Source: Puniceicoccus vermicola (GTDB lineage Bacteria > Verrucomicrobiota > Verrucomicrobiia > Opitutales > Puniceicoccaceae). Taken from it: a DNA stretch of 64,000 bases. The notes beneath the pieces are model-generated. The model saw only the letters and a program-made list of their open reading frames with translations, was not told the origin of the DNA and ran no database searches. Below are positions 9,192 to 17,681 of this stretch, piece after piece. The stretch lies in the NCBI RefSeq assembly GCF_014230055.1, contig NZ_JACHVA010000102.1, positions 62,001 through 126,000 on the forward strand, read 5' to 3'. Positions within the stretch are counted from its first letter, which is position 1; each line of letters begins with the position of its first letter. Position numbers and translations under genes: made by a program.

Positions 9192-9267
9192 GGGGCCGTA
9201 GCTCAGTTGGAAGAGCGCGTCGTTCGCAATGACGAGGTCGACGGTTCGATCCCGTTCGGCTCCACCA
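9192..9267 (+). tRNA. tRNA-Ala (anticodon CGC), CCA encoded
   Basis: Folds as a complete 76-nt cloverleaf: acceptor GGGGCCG with CGGCTCC, D-stem GCTC/GAGC, anticodon stem CGTCG/TGACG around loop TTCGCAA, a 5-nt variable region, T-stem GACGG/CCGTT around TTCGATC, discriminator A and encoded CCA. Positions 34-36 are CGC, reading GCG alanine codons. The acceptor contains the G3-U70 wobble pair, the main identity element of tRNA-Ala. A T6 run at about 9271-9276 follows and may terminate the transcript. No integrase or att duplication is seen at its 3' end; the neighbouring DNA is the tandem repeat cluster. Confidence 0.97.
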
Positions 9268-9380
9268 AGCTTTTTTCCCAACAAGGAGAAAGAAAACAAC
9301 TCGGCCATGGAGTTCTTTTGGGACTCACATCTCCTTCCGTTTTCCTCTCAATAGATATCCCTCGACAAACGAAGGGAAAG

Positions 9381-10090
9381 AGGTGGGTGCTGAAGCAACC
9401 CACCCACTGCGGGGCATCGCTTCATGCCTTGCCCGCGAAATCGTTGAAACGTCACCTTCGAAAACGACCGAGACAGTCCCAGCAGGGAGGCTCCAACCAG
9501 AAAGTCTCAGGTGGGCGCTGAAGCAACACACCCATTGTGGGGCATGGCTTCAGCCTTGCCCGCGAACTCGCTGAAACATCACCTTCGAAAACGACCGAGA
9601 CAATCCCAGCAGAAAGCCAAAACCCAGAAAGTCTCAGGTGGGCGCTGAAGCAACCCACCCACTGCAGGGCATGGCTTCAGCCTTGCCCGCGAAATCGCTG
9701 AAACGTCACCGTCGAAAACGACAGATACAGTCCCAGCAGGAAGGCTCCAACCAAAAAGTCTCAGGTGGGCGCTGAAGCAACCCACCCACTGGGGGGCATG
9801 GCTTCATGCCTTGCCCGCAAAATCGTTGAAACGTCACCTTCGAAAACAACCGAGACAGTCCCAGCAGGAAGGCTCCAAACAGAAAGTCTTAGGTGGGTGC
9901 TGAAGCAACCCACCCACTGTGGGGCATGGCTTCAGCCTTGCCCGCGAAATCGTTGAAACGTCACCTTCGAAAACGACCGATACAATCCCAGCAGAAAGGC
10001 TCCAAACAGAATGTCTCAGGTGCGCGCTGAAGCAACCCACCCACTGTGGGGCATGGCTTCAGCCTTGCCCGCGAGACTGCGGAAACGTCC
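9381..10090. repeat. Tandem ~127-bp repeat cluster A (six copies)
   Basis: The motif CTGAAGCAAC recurs at 9390, 9518, 9645, 9772, 9900 and 10027, a period of 127-128 bp. Each unit has a core beginning GTGGG(C/T)GCTGAAGC, then ACCCACCCACTGNGGGGCA, then GGCTTCAGCCTTGCCCGCGA, and a ~65-bp linker (ACGTCACCTTCGAAAACGAC then CAGTCCCAGCAG). GCTGAAGC and GCTTCAGC are inverted, so each core can fold as a hairpin, with an inner CCAC/GTGG pairing. Copies differ by a few substitutions. The cluster fills the 9268-10185 gap between tRNA-Ala and the helicase gene. Short open frames on both strands repeat with the unit and are not genes. Confidence 0.92.
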
Positions 10091-10185
10091 CCTTTCGGAC
10101 GTGCGCCTCTCCCGAAAGTCCGCGGGCGGCACCGAAGCGTCCATCCACGAATTTCACGAACTCTGAGATCAGAACTCGGGGCCGC

Positions 10186-11655
10186 TTACTTCTTTTTCTT
10201 CCGCTTGTAGAAATCGTCGCGGTCGCCTCCCTTGCGGGAAGAGCCACCCTTTTTCTTATAGGGACGCTTCCCCTTCTTCCACGGCGCCCCTTTGCCCTTG
10301 GGACCTCCTCCCCGAGGGGAGCTGGATTCTTCGATGATTTGAATCTCCTCGCCGGAGGCCTTGGGATTCTCTTTCTCACGGAGGTCCATCAAAGCCGAGA
10401 TGATATCGGTCGGCGTGTAGCCCTGATTCAGCAAGCGGTCCGTGAAGTCTTCGTAGCGTTTAAAGGATCCTTCCTCGAGAGTGCTGCGGAGCGTGTCGAA
10501 AAAGAGGTTCTCCCGACGGGCCTCGACTTGCTCGAGAGTGGGCACCCGCTCGCGGCGGATTTGGCCCTTCGTGAAGCGCATAATATTCTGCAGCTTGTAG
10601 ACCTCACGACCTCCAACAAATGTGATCGCCTTGCCCTTGCTCCCCGCACGGCCCGTTCGGCCAATCCGGTGGACGTAGTCTTCCCCGTCGTTGGGGAGAT
10701 CGTAGTTGAAGACGACCTCAATGTCTTTGACGTCGAGTCCACGTGCCGCGACGTCGGTGGCGACCAGAAACTCAATCGAGCGGCGGCGGAATCGATCCAT
10801 CACCCGCTCTCGCATGACCTGGGTCATATCCCCGTGTAGCTTGTCCGCCATATAGCCGCGGGCCAACAGGTGCTCGACCAAGCCATCCACCATCACTTTC
10901 GTTGCACAGAAGATGATGGCGTACCGAACATCCTCCAAATCAATCAGGCGGCACAATACCTCGACCTTCGTGCGCCCATGGACCTCATACCATACCTGCT
11001 CGATCGCCGGCACGGTGAGGGACTGTGACTCAATTTTCACCCAGGTAGGATTCCGGGTAAACGTTTTGATCAAAGTGGCAATCGGCTTGGGAACCGTTGC
11101 GGAGAAAAGAACCGTCTGCCGGGAGTCCGGGGCCTGCGAAAGGATCGTCTTGATATCATCAAGGAAGCCCATATCGAGCATCCGGTCGGCCTCGTCCATG
11201 ATGATCGAACGAAGATTCCCCAACTTCAAGGTACCCTTCTCCAAATGGTCCAGAAGACGACCGGGCGTGCCAATGACGATGTGAGCGCCCTGCTTCAGTC
11301 CGCGAAACTGGCGATCGTAGGATTGCCCACCGTAGATCGGCAACTCCCGCACGCCTTTCTTAAAGGAGGCGAGTTTAGAAGTTTCTTCGGCCACCTGCAC
11401 CGCCAACTCACGAGTTGGGCAAAGAATCAAAACCTGCGTTTCCGCCAATGAGGGGTCCACCTTCTCAATCGCCGGAATCGCAAAGGCCGCCGTTTTTCCG
11501 GATCCGGTTTGGGACTGACCGACGACGTCACCGCCCTCTAACAAGGCGGGAATGGCCTCCGATTGAATGGGGGACGCTTCTTCAAAGCCCATCTTCTCGA
11601 CGGCTTTGAGTATCTCCGGCGAAAGCCCGAGCTCACTGAACAACTTTTTCTCCAT
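10186..11655 (-). CDS. DEAD-box ATP-dependent RNA helicase
   Basis: 489 residues. It begins with a Q-motif region (GFEEASPIQSEAIP), then motif I SQTGSGKTAAF, Ia PTRELAVQV, Ib GTPGRLLDH, motif II DEADRM, motif III SATVP, and the second RecA domain with IIFCATK, VATDVAARGLDV and HRIGRTGRAGS. The last ~60 residues are glycine- and lysine-rich (KKGGSSRKGG), a nonspecific RNA-binding tail. The class acts in ribosome assembly, mRNA decay and cold adaptation. Length and tail fit the RhlE/CsdA group but I cannot choose a symbol. The gene converges on repeat cluster A, and the sequence shows no clear intrinsic terminator. Confidence 0.94.
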   Translation of the reverse strand: MEKKLFSELGLSPEILKAVEKMGFEEASPIQSEAIPALLEGGDVVGQSQTGSGKTAAFAIPAIEKVDPSLAETQVLILCPTRELAVQVAEETSKLASFKKGVRELPIYGGQSYDRQFRGLKQGAHIVIGTPGRLLDHLEKGTLKLGNLRSIIMDEADRMLDMGFLDDIKTILSQAPDSRQTVLFSATVPKPIATLIKTFTRNPTWVKIESQSLTVPAIEQVWYEVHGRTKVEVLCRLIDLEDVRYAIIFCATKVMVDGLVEHLLARGYMADKLHGDMTQVMRERVMDRFRRRSIEFLVATDVAARGLDVKDIEVVFNYDLPNDGEDYVHRIGRTGRAGSKGKAITFVGGREVYKLQNIMRFTKGQIRRERVPTLEQVEARRENLFFDTLRSTLEEGSFKRYEDFTDRLLNQGYTPTDIISALMDLREKENPKASGEEIQIIEESSSPRGGGPKGKGAPWKKGKRPYKKKGGSSRKGGDRDDFYKRKKKK

Positions 11656-11813
11656 CCGCTATTCCAATCAGGAAAGCCGCCGCCCCGCTATCCTTAATAT
11701 TGGCCGGAGCGAATTCTCTACTTCAGCGACAGGGCCGGGCGAACGAAGCCCTCTCCTCCATGGGCTGGACGAATCGGTCGATTTTGGTCCGTCTCCGGAC
11801 CTAGACGAACCCC

Positions 11814-13121
11814 TCAGTTTTTTCGAAATTTCCGAATGCTCTTCAGCTTTCTGAACTTGCGGTTGAAGCGAGTGGATCTCTTCGGCAGAGCAAATTCTCC
11901 CAGATTCTCGAGGAGGTTCTCGATTCGAGGCTTAATGAAATGCCAGCGGGCGGTCAGATCGTCCCGTTGGGAAATCGTCAGATCCCGCACGTAAAGTTTG
12001 CTGAAGATGGCATCAAGCTCATCGCGGCGGGCGATTCTGAGCTTATTCACCACAAATCTTCCCAAGAACCAGGTCACAACCGTAAGGCCGGCACCAATAC
12101 CGATAACGAGTGGATCAACTTTGACAAAATAGGCATACGCCGCGGTCCCGAGGCCAAAAATCACCGCGAGAAGACCGACCAGGAAACGCAGACCGAGGTC
12201 CTTGCGCCGCAGATAGCTGCATACTCGGATAAAGAGCTCGAGACGGAGAGATTGCTCTTTGAGGTTCCCGACCAAATTGTCGGCGCGGCGAATGTGAGCA
12301 TTCTGGATCTCGTGGACGACCTCATTGCGAGCGGCATCGAAATCCTCAAGGGCGATCGCATTCGCAGGACGATTGGCCGAATCGGTCGGCACATACATCG
12401 TAAAGATGTGAGGGAGATCCTTCGTCCGCACAACCCGGGCCAGATTCCAGCAAAGGGATCCATAATCGCGGGCGAAGTCGCGGATATTTGAAAAGGTATC
12501 CACCTTATTGAGCACGATGAGGATCTTGTGCTCCATCCCCGTCAGGGACTGAGTGAAGGCGGCAAGAGTTTCTCCGGTAGTTCCCGGTTTTTCCGGATCG
12601 AAGAAAAAGAGGATCAGGTCGGCGTTATCGGCGAAGAAACGCACGGAAGCCATAAAGTCATAGCCGCGCTCGGCCGAAGTCCCGGCCGTGTCGATCATCC
12701 CTGGACTGTCGATAAGATTCACATGCTCGAGAACATTCGAAGTCGAGGATTTCACACGCAGGCGGGAGAGGAAACCCGGCCCTAACTTTTCCATTCCGGA
12801 GAAGGGAAATTCTCGACGCTCGATCGCCCCCGGCCCGCGGCTCTCCTCATTCGTATCTCCGGAAACGATGAGGGTGAACCCGTCATCAGTGGGAGCTACG
12901 CCGGTTTTCTGAAGAGTGCCTCCGAGGAGGTGGTTGATAAAAGTACTCTTCCCGGATGAGTGATTTCCCAAAAGAATGACGGACGGTTTGCCATCCGTAG
13001 CTTTGGGAAAAGGGGGAAGGTCGTAGTGATAACTATCCGCCAGGGGTTGGAGAATGCTTTGGTATTGCAGATAGACGTGCCGCTCGAGAATCTGTAATTT
13101 GTTTTCCACGGAGAGGAGCAT
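11814..13121 (-). CDS. Dynamin-like (EHD-type) GTPase with membrane hairpin
   Basis: 435 residues. G1 is LLGNHSSGKSTFINHLLGG (residues ~51-69), G3 is LIDSPGMIDT (~137-146), and G4 is VLNKVDTF. A short N-terminal helical region precedes the G domain, as in EHD and bacterial dynamin-like proteins. After the GTPase domain a pair of hydrophobic segments (GLRFLVGLLAVIFGLGTAAY and VIGIGAGLTVVTWFLGRFVV, about residues 310-360) predicts a transmembrane hairpin, and the C-terminus is strongly basic. Such proteins remodel or protect membranes; the cellular role here is unknown. It lies 158 bp upstream of the helicase on the same strand and may share a transcript with it. Repeat cluster B lies immediately upstream. 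Confidence 0.82.
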   Translation of the reverse strand: MLLSVENKLQILERHVYLQYQSILQPLADSYHYDLPPFPKATDGKPSVILLGNHSSGKSTFINHLLGGTLQKTGVAPTDDGFTLIVSGDTNEESRGPGAIERREFPFSGMEKLGPGFLSRLRVKSSTSNVLEHVNLIDSPGMIDTAGTSAERGYDFMASVRFFADNADLILFFFDPEKPGTTGETLAAFTQSLTGMEHKILIVLNKVDTFSNIRDFARDYGSLCWNLARVVRTKDLPHIFTMYVPTDSANRPANAIALEDFDAARNEVVHEIQNAHIRRADNLVGNLKEQSLRLELFIRVCSYLRRKDLGLRFLVGLLAVIFGLGTAAYAYFVKVDPLVIGIGAGLTVVTWFLGRFVVNKLRIARRDELDAIFSKLYVRDLTISQRDDLTARWHFIKPRIENLLENLGEFALPKRSTRFNRKFRKLKSIRKFRKN

Positions 13122-13231
13122 TAGGCAAAATCGAGCAGCCTACAATGTTCAACTGAGCGGATCGCACAGGATTCGCAAGAGCCTGATCAAAAGGATTTTT
13201 CCCGCGAACAGGGGAGCTTCCGTAAATGCCC

Positions 13232-13645
13232 AAGTGGGCGCTGAAGCGACTTTTCTCAAAAAGGGAGGCATGGCTTCAGCCTTGCCCGCGAACTCCCCGC
13301 AACCTCCCCTTTCGCCCAATCCCCACAAATCCCGAATCAACGGTTCCATCCCGCAATCCCCCGGCGGGCGCTGAAGCGACCCACCCACTGTGGGGCACGG
13401 CTTCAGCCTTGCCCGCGAACTCGCCGCAACGTCCCCTTCCGCCCAAACCCCACACATCCCGAATCACGGCTCCATCCCGCACCCCCCCCCCGGTGGGCGC
13501 TGAAGCGACCCTCCCACTGTGGGGCACGGCTTCAGCCTTGCCCGCGAGCTTCCCGCAACGCCCCCTTCCGGCCAATCCGCGCACATCCCGAATCAACGGC
13601 TCCATCCCGCAATCCCCCGGTGGGCGCTGAAGCGACCCACCCACA
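13232..13645. repeat. Tandem ~127-130-bp repeat cluster B (three full units plus a truncated one)
   Basis: CTGAAGCGAC recurs at 13241, 13371, 13500 and 13627 (periods 130, 129, 127). The hairpin core is the same as in cluster A (GTGGGCGCTGAAGC, ACCCACCCACTGTGGGGCA, GGCTTCAGCCTTGCCCGCGA), but the linker differs (CAACGTCCCCTTCCGCCCAA, CCGAATCA, GGCTCCATCCCGCA). The fourth copy breaks off at 13645 inside the core, 26 bp before the stop of the ABC permease gene. A run of ten Cs (about 13482-13491) lies in the third linker. Core conservation with divergent linkers says the clusters share ancestry and have since been homogenised separately. Confidence 0.9.
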
Positions 13646-13670
13646 GGAAGAGCCCCCCTTAAGTCTCCTT

Positions 13671-16265
13671 CTAAATTCTTCGCAGGACCTCCAACGGAGG
13701 CGCATTGCAGACGCCTCGACTCACCAGACTCCCCGCCAAGACCGAAAGACCGATCGCCCCGAAGACTGCGGCAAAAACGAATCCGGGGAAGAATTGGGCC
13801 TCTGCCTCGAATGCGTAGATTGCGAGGAGGACGTTCCCACCGACTGCGAGGAGTGCGCCCGCGATCGCCGCGAGAAATCCGAGTGTGGCGTACTCCCAGA
13901 GCAGGATCCGGCGGACCTGCCAACTGGAGGCTCCCAAGGTCCGGAGAAGAACGCTTTCCTGCATCCGCTGCTCTCTCCCGTGTAGGAGGGCTCCAATCAG
14001 AATCGAGACACCGGAGATCAAGGTAAAGATCGCCAAGAGTTCCACCGCCTGGCTCACCCGCCCGAGCATCTCGCGCACCATCTCGAGGATGAGAGTCAAG
14101 TCGATCGCGGAGACGTTGGGAAACTGCTCGGCGAGGACTCGCTGGAGCCCGCCCGAAGAGGCACCGTCGGGAATCCGGGTCGTCGCGACATGAAATCCGG
14201 GAGCGCCTTCCAGCACGCCTTCCGGGAAAACCATGAAGAAGTTCAGGTTGAACCGACTCCAATCCACGAGACGGAGGTGCGCAACCCGGGCCTCCATCGG
14301 AACCCCTTGGATGTTCATCGTAAAGGTATCGCCCAACTGCATGCCCATATCACTGGCCATGTCCTCTTCCACACTCACGGGCACCGGACCTTGACCCACC
14401 TCGACCGGCCAAGTTCCCGCCAAGGTCGTCTCCGTTTCATTGAGGGTGTTGCGATAGGTCGAGCGATATTCCCGCCGCACGACCCAATCGGGCAACTTCC
14501 CTTCTTCCCGCAACTGGCTCGCAGGCTCTCCATTCACCGCTTGAAGGCGCATGGTGACCATCGGTGCACTCTCCAGAAAAGGCAGCCCCTCGGACTCGAC
14601 GACCTCCCGGACGCCATCCACCTGATCCGGCTGCACGTCGACCAGGTAAACATTCGGCATGGTCTCGGCCTCCGAGATCCGGATCTGCTCGAGCAGAAGA
14701 TTCCGGGCGAGGAGGACCGAGAGGATCAAAAATACCCCCAGCCCCAACGACAGCAAAAAGAGCAACGTCTGATTCCGGGGGCGATAGAGATTCGCCACCC
14801 CCTGCCTAAACTCGTAGGGCCAACTGGGGCGCACGATCTTCCTTGCCAATCGGACAATCACCCAAGCCAATCCCGTAAGGACGAGGAAAGCGATGAGGAG
14901 CGCGACCGTCATCTGCACCGCCCGCCCAACACTGGCGCTGTTCATCAGCGAGAGCAGGCAAAGGATCGCAAAAAGAAAGAGATAAATCGGAAGAGCGCGG
15001 AGGAAACGACGCCCCTTCCCGACCCGATCCGCCGATTCCCCGCCGCCCAAGGCTGCAGCCGGGGGGATGTCGCGAATCCCCATGAGTGGCAAGAGGGCGA
15101 ATCCGCAGCATACCGCAAACCCGGCAAAGGTCGTGTTGACCAAAGTCCAAAGACGCGGCCAAGTCGGAAGGTCGACGGGAAAGGCAGCCCCGAAACCGAG
15201 AATCAACCCTGCGTGGAGGAGCGCCCCGAACAGCCCGCCGAGAATCGCTCCCACCCCACCGATGAGACAGGCCTGGACGAGAAAAACCGCAAAAGCCGAA
15301 GCGGTCGGCACCCCGAGACAACGGAAGACGGCAATCGTATCCCTCCTCCGCCTCACTTGGGCATGAACCGCCCCCGCTACTCCAATCGCCCCCAGCACCA
15401 AGGCCGCCAGCGCAATCAATCCCAGAAATTGCTCAAATCGGTCCAGGACCTTACCGATTCTCTCCTTACGGCTTTCCGGCGTCTGGATCCGCCAGCTCTC
15501 GTCGGGGTTCATAGCGCGAATCCTTTCTTGGATCGCCATCGAATCGGCATCCTCGGCTAAACGCAGATAGAGGTAATACCGCGCGAGAGAAGTCGACTCG
15601 AGCAACCCGCTCGCTTCAATGACGGCCTCACTCGTATATACCTCGGGAGCAATTCCAGCGAAGCGTCCACTCCGGGGTGCCGGCTCGGTGATCGTCCCCA
15701 GGACGGGCACCTCTGCCTGCCCCAGCCGCACCTGACTTCCAACACTCTCGGCGAACTGCTCGAGTAACGCCGGTTCAACAAAGATCCCCTGCCCCTCGCT
15801 CCGCTCGTCCGGAGACGTCGCCGGATCGGTGACAATATTGCTATAGAAAGGATAGCCTCCCTGGATCGCCCGGACCTGGACCAACCGCCCCGCATCCTGA
15901 TCAACCCAGTAAAGCATCGTCGAAAAGGAAACCTCAGAAGCCACCTCCTCAGCCATCGCCGCGATCGCCTCCTGATCCGAGGCCGAAAACCCGCCGCGCG
16001 AGGAGACCTGAATATCCGCCCCCAGTAGCCCCCGGGATTGACGTTCAATCCCGGTATCGAGGCTTCCCCGCAGGCCGTGAATAGTCGCGAGGGCCGCAAC
16101 GCCCGTGATCACCGCCGAGGCGAAGACGAGGAGCCTCCGAGCCTCCACTCGGCTATCGCGCCAAGCGACCCTCCACACCCAAGGATGCAAAAGGGCGCGA
16201 AACAGGTTTCGGGGTAACCCCGAAGAAGAGCCAGAAGCGGACATGGGCTTACGCGGGTTTCTCAT
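13671..16265 (-). CDS. FtsX-type ABC transporter permease, YbbP-like
   Basis: 864 residues, close to the two-FtsX-domain permeases of the YbbP group. A first membrane segment (LLVFASAVITGVAALATIHG) is followed by a large extracytoplasmic domain (to ~residue 265), three membrane segments around 270-400, two further central segments, a second extracytoplasmic domain and a final triplet ending near 850. Partner of the ATPase encoded immediately upstream; the two overlap by up to 17 bp. Such permeases handle lipids or hydrophobic substrates or transmit mechanical force, not small-molecule import. The ybbP-ybbA pair divergent from a TesA-like esterase is the same as in E. coli. An alternative ATG 21 bp further in (MSASGSS) would remove the overlap. 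The 3' end abuts repeat cluster B. Confidence 0.9.
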   Translation of the reverse strand: MRNPRKPMSASGSSSGLPRNLFRALLHPWVWRVAWRDSRVEARRLLVFASAVITGVAALATIHGLRGSLDTGIERQSRGLLGADIQVSSRGGFSASDQEAIAAMAEEVASEVSFSTMLYWVDQDAGRLVQVRAIQGGYPFYSNIVTDPATSPDERSEGQGIFVEPALLEQFAESVGSQVRLGQAEVPVLGTITEPAPRSGRFAGIAPEVYTSEAVIEASGLLESTSLARYYLYLRLAEDADSMAIQERIRAMNPDESWRIQTPESRKERIGKVLDRFEQFLGLIALAALVLGAIGVAGAVHAQVRRRRDTIAVFRCLGVPTASAFAVFLVQACLIGGVGAILGGLFGALLHAGLILGFGAAFPVDLPTWPRLWTLVNTTFAGFAVCCGFALLPLMGIRDIPPAAALGGGESADRVGKGRRFLRALPIYLFLFAILCLLSLMNSASVGRAVQMTVALLIAFLVLTGLAWVIVRLARKIVRPSWPYEFRQGVANLYRPRNQTLLFLLSLGLGVFLILSVLLARNLLLEQIRISEAETMPNVYLVDVQPDQVDGVREVVESEGLPFLESAPMVTMRLQAVNGEPASQLREEGKLPDWVVRREYRSTYRNTLNETETTLAGTWPVEVGQGPVPVSVEEDMASDMGMQLGDTFTMNIQGVPMEARVAHLRLVDWSRFNLNFFMVFPEGVLEGAPGFHVATTRIPDGASSGGLQRVLAEQFPNVSAIDLTLILEMVREMLGRVSQAVELLAIFTLISGVSILIGALLHGREQRMQESVLLRTLGASSWQVRRILLWEYATLGFLAAIAGALLAVGGNVLLAIYAFEAEAQFFPGFVFAAVFGAIGLSVLAGSLVSRGVCNAPPLEVLRRI

Positions 16266-17004
16266 CCTGCACCACCGAACCGCCCCGCATGGAAATGACC
16301 CGCCCCGCCAAAGCCGCCAACTGCGGATCGTGAGTGACCAAGACCAAGGCCGTGTTCTGCTCCCGATTCAATTCAAACAGCATTTCCACAATCGGCTTGC
16401 TGGTTTCCTCATCCAAATTCCCAGTCGGTTCGTCAGCGAAAAGAATGCGCGGACGATGGATAAAAGCCCGCGCCAAGGCCACACGCTGCTGCTCCCCTCC
16501 CGACAATTGGGTCGGGTAATGATCCACCCGGTGCCCGAGACCCACTCGATTGAGAAGTTCAATTGCCTGCGCCTTCCCCGAGCGCTCGCCCCGCAGCTCC
16601 AAGGGAACGAGAACGTTTTCCAGTGCCGTCAGAGTCGGGATCAGCTGGAAATTTTGGAAGACGAAGCCGACCGAGCGACTCCGCAGATCCGCCCGGTCGT
16701 CCTGATTCAAATCCCGCAAACGCTCCCCGACCAATTCCACCTCTCCCTCGGTCGGATCATCGAGCCCGGCACACAACCCGAGCAAGGTCGTCTTGCCGCT
16801 GCCCGAGGGTCCGACGATGGCACAGGTCTCGGCCTCCTCAACGGCGAGACTCACGCCCCGCAAAACAGAAAGGTCATGATCCCCTACCCGGTAGGACTTG
16901 CCCACGCCACTCAATTTGAGCAGGGGTCGGTTGACGCCGGGGACATCCCCCTCAGACTGGAGGGGTGATGGATCTTTTTGGGTTTCAATATCGTCTGTGC
17001 TCAT
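16249..17004 (-). CDS. ABC transporter ATP-binding protein, YbbA/LolD-like
   Basis: About 251 residues from the ATG at 17004 (MSTDDIETQ); an upstream in-frame TTG would add 18 residues that look non-native. Walker A is GPSGSGKTTLLG, the Q-loop sits in VGFVFQNFQL, the signature is LSGGEQQRVALARAF, and Walker B is ILFADEPTGNLDEET followed by the H-loop VTHD. These are MacB/LolD/YbbA-class features. It energises the downstream permease, with which it overlaps. Its 5' end overlaps the divergent esterase gene, so each promoter must lie inside the other gene if both starts are right. Confidence 0.93.
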   Translation of the reverse strand: MSTDDIETQKDPSPLQSEGDVPGVNRPLLKLSGVGKSYRVGDHDLSVLRGVSLAVEEAETCAIVGPSGSGKTTLLGLCAGLDDPTEGEVELVGERLRDLNQDDRADLRSRSVGFVFQNFQLIPTLTALENVLVPLELRGERSGKAQAIELLNRVGLGHRVDHYPTQLSGGEQQRVALARAFIHRPRILFADEPTGNLDEETSKPIVEMLFELNREQNTALVLVTHDPQLAALAGRVISMRGGSVVQDEKPA

Positions 17005-17654
17005 ACTTTCGAAAAACGCTGTGCCGAACGCTTCGCCGAAGCGCCCTTTCGACAGCAATGGTCCTTTTTGTGATTTTCACAAGTACGGCAGGCGGGGAAT
17101 CCCGGATTGTTTTTCTCGGAGACAGCCTCACCGCCGGATACGGACTCGACCCTGAGCAGGCCTACCCGGCTCTCTTAGAGTCGCGACTCAGCGACGAAGG
17201 GATCGAGGCCACGGTCGTCAACGCCGGCGTTAGCGGCGACACGTCCGCCGGAGGCCTTCGCCGAGTCAACTGGGTCCTCAGCCAACCGACCGACGTCCTC
17301 CTCGTCGCCCTCGGCGGCAACGACGGCCTTCGCGGACAACCGACCGAAGCCTTGGCCGAAAACCTGACCGCTATCATCGAAACCGCCCGCTCAAAATATC
17401 CCGACATCCAAATCCTCCTCGCCGGCATGCAAATGCCCGCCTCGATGGGGAAGCAGTACCAGCAAAATTTTGCCGCGGTTTATCCCACAGTCGCCGAGGA
17501 AAACGGAGTCACCCTCATCCCTTTCCTCCTCAAAGACGTCGCCGGAGCCCCAGCCCTCAATCAGAGCGACCAGATCCACCCCAACGCCAAAGGACAGGAG
17601 ATCATCGCCGAGACCGTCTGGCCTTATCTGCAGCAAGCAGTGCGCGCGGAGTAA
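16968..17654 (+). CDS. tesA: GDSL/SGNH arylesterase, TesA-like (exported)
   Basis: Hydrolyses acyl esters or thioesters, normally in the periplasm. Block I is VFLGDSLTAGYGLD with the nucleophilic serine, block III is ALGGNDGLRG with the oxyanion residues, and block V is DQIHPNAKGQ with the catalytic Asp-His pair. A hydrophobic segment (ALSTAMVLFVIFTSTAGG) preceded by several arginines acts as signal peptide. I chose ATG 16968 because GGAGG lies at 16959-16963; this leaves an unusually long ~35-residue leader. A GTG at 16965 is equivalent, and ATG 17058 would remove the charged n-region. Divergence from the ybbA-ybbP pair matches E. coli gene order. Confidence 0.9.
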   Translation: MDLFGFQYRLCSYFRKTLCRTLRRSALSTAMVLFVIFTSTAGGESRIVFLGDSLTAGYGLDPEQAYPALLESRLSDEGIEATVVNAGVSGDTSAGGLRRVNWVLSQPTDVLLVALGGNDGLRGQPTEALAENLTAIIETARSKYPDIQILLAGMQMPASMGKQYQQNFAAVYPTVAEENGVTLIPFLLKDVAGAPALNQSDQIHPNAKGQEIIAETVWPYLQQAVRAE

Positions 17655-17681
17655 CGGAACTCTTCGTTGAAGATTGAACTC

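Noticed and set aside
9192-9267. tRNA-Ala as an integration site for a mobile island
   Set aside because: No duplicate of the tRNA 3' end, integrase or phage gene is visible downstream; the neighbouring DNA is the tandem repeat.
9383-10060. Short open frames on both strands within the repeat clusters (plus-strand MGAEATHP and minus-strand MGCFSAHLR types)
   Set aside because: They recur with the repeat period in opposite strands, follow its hairpin and have no independent start signals.
9381-10090. CRISPR array
   Set aside because: The repeated unit is ~127 bp, linkers are near-identical between copies rather than unique, and no cas genes are present.
14190-15560. 456-codon open frame on the plus strand opposite the YbbP-like permease
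   Set aside because: Proline/arginine/glutamine-rich antisense shadow of a conserved membrane protein.
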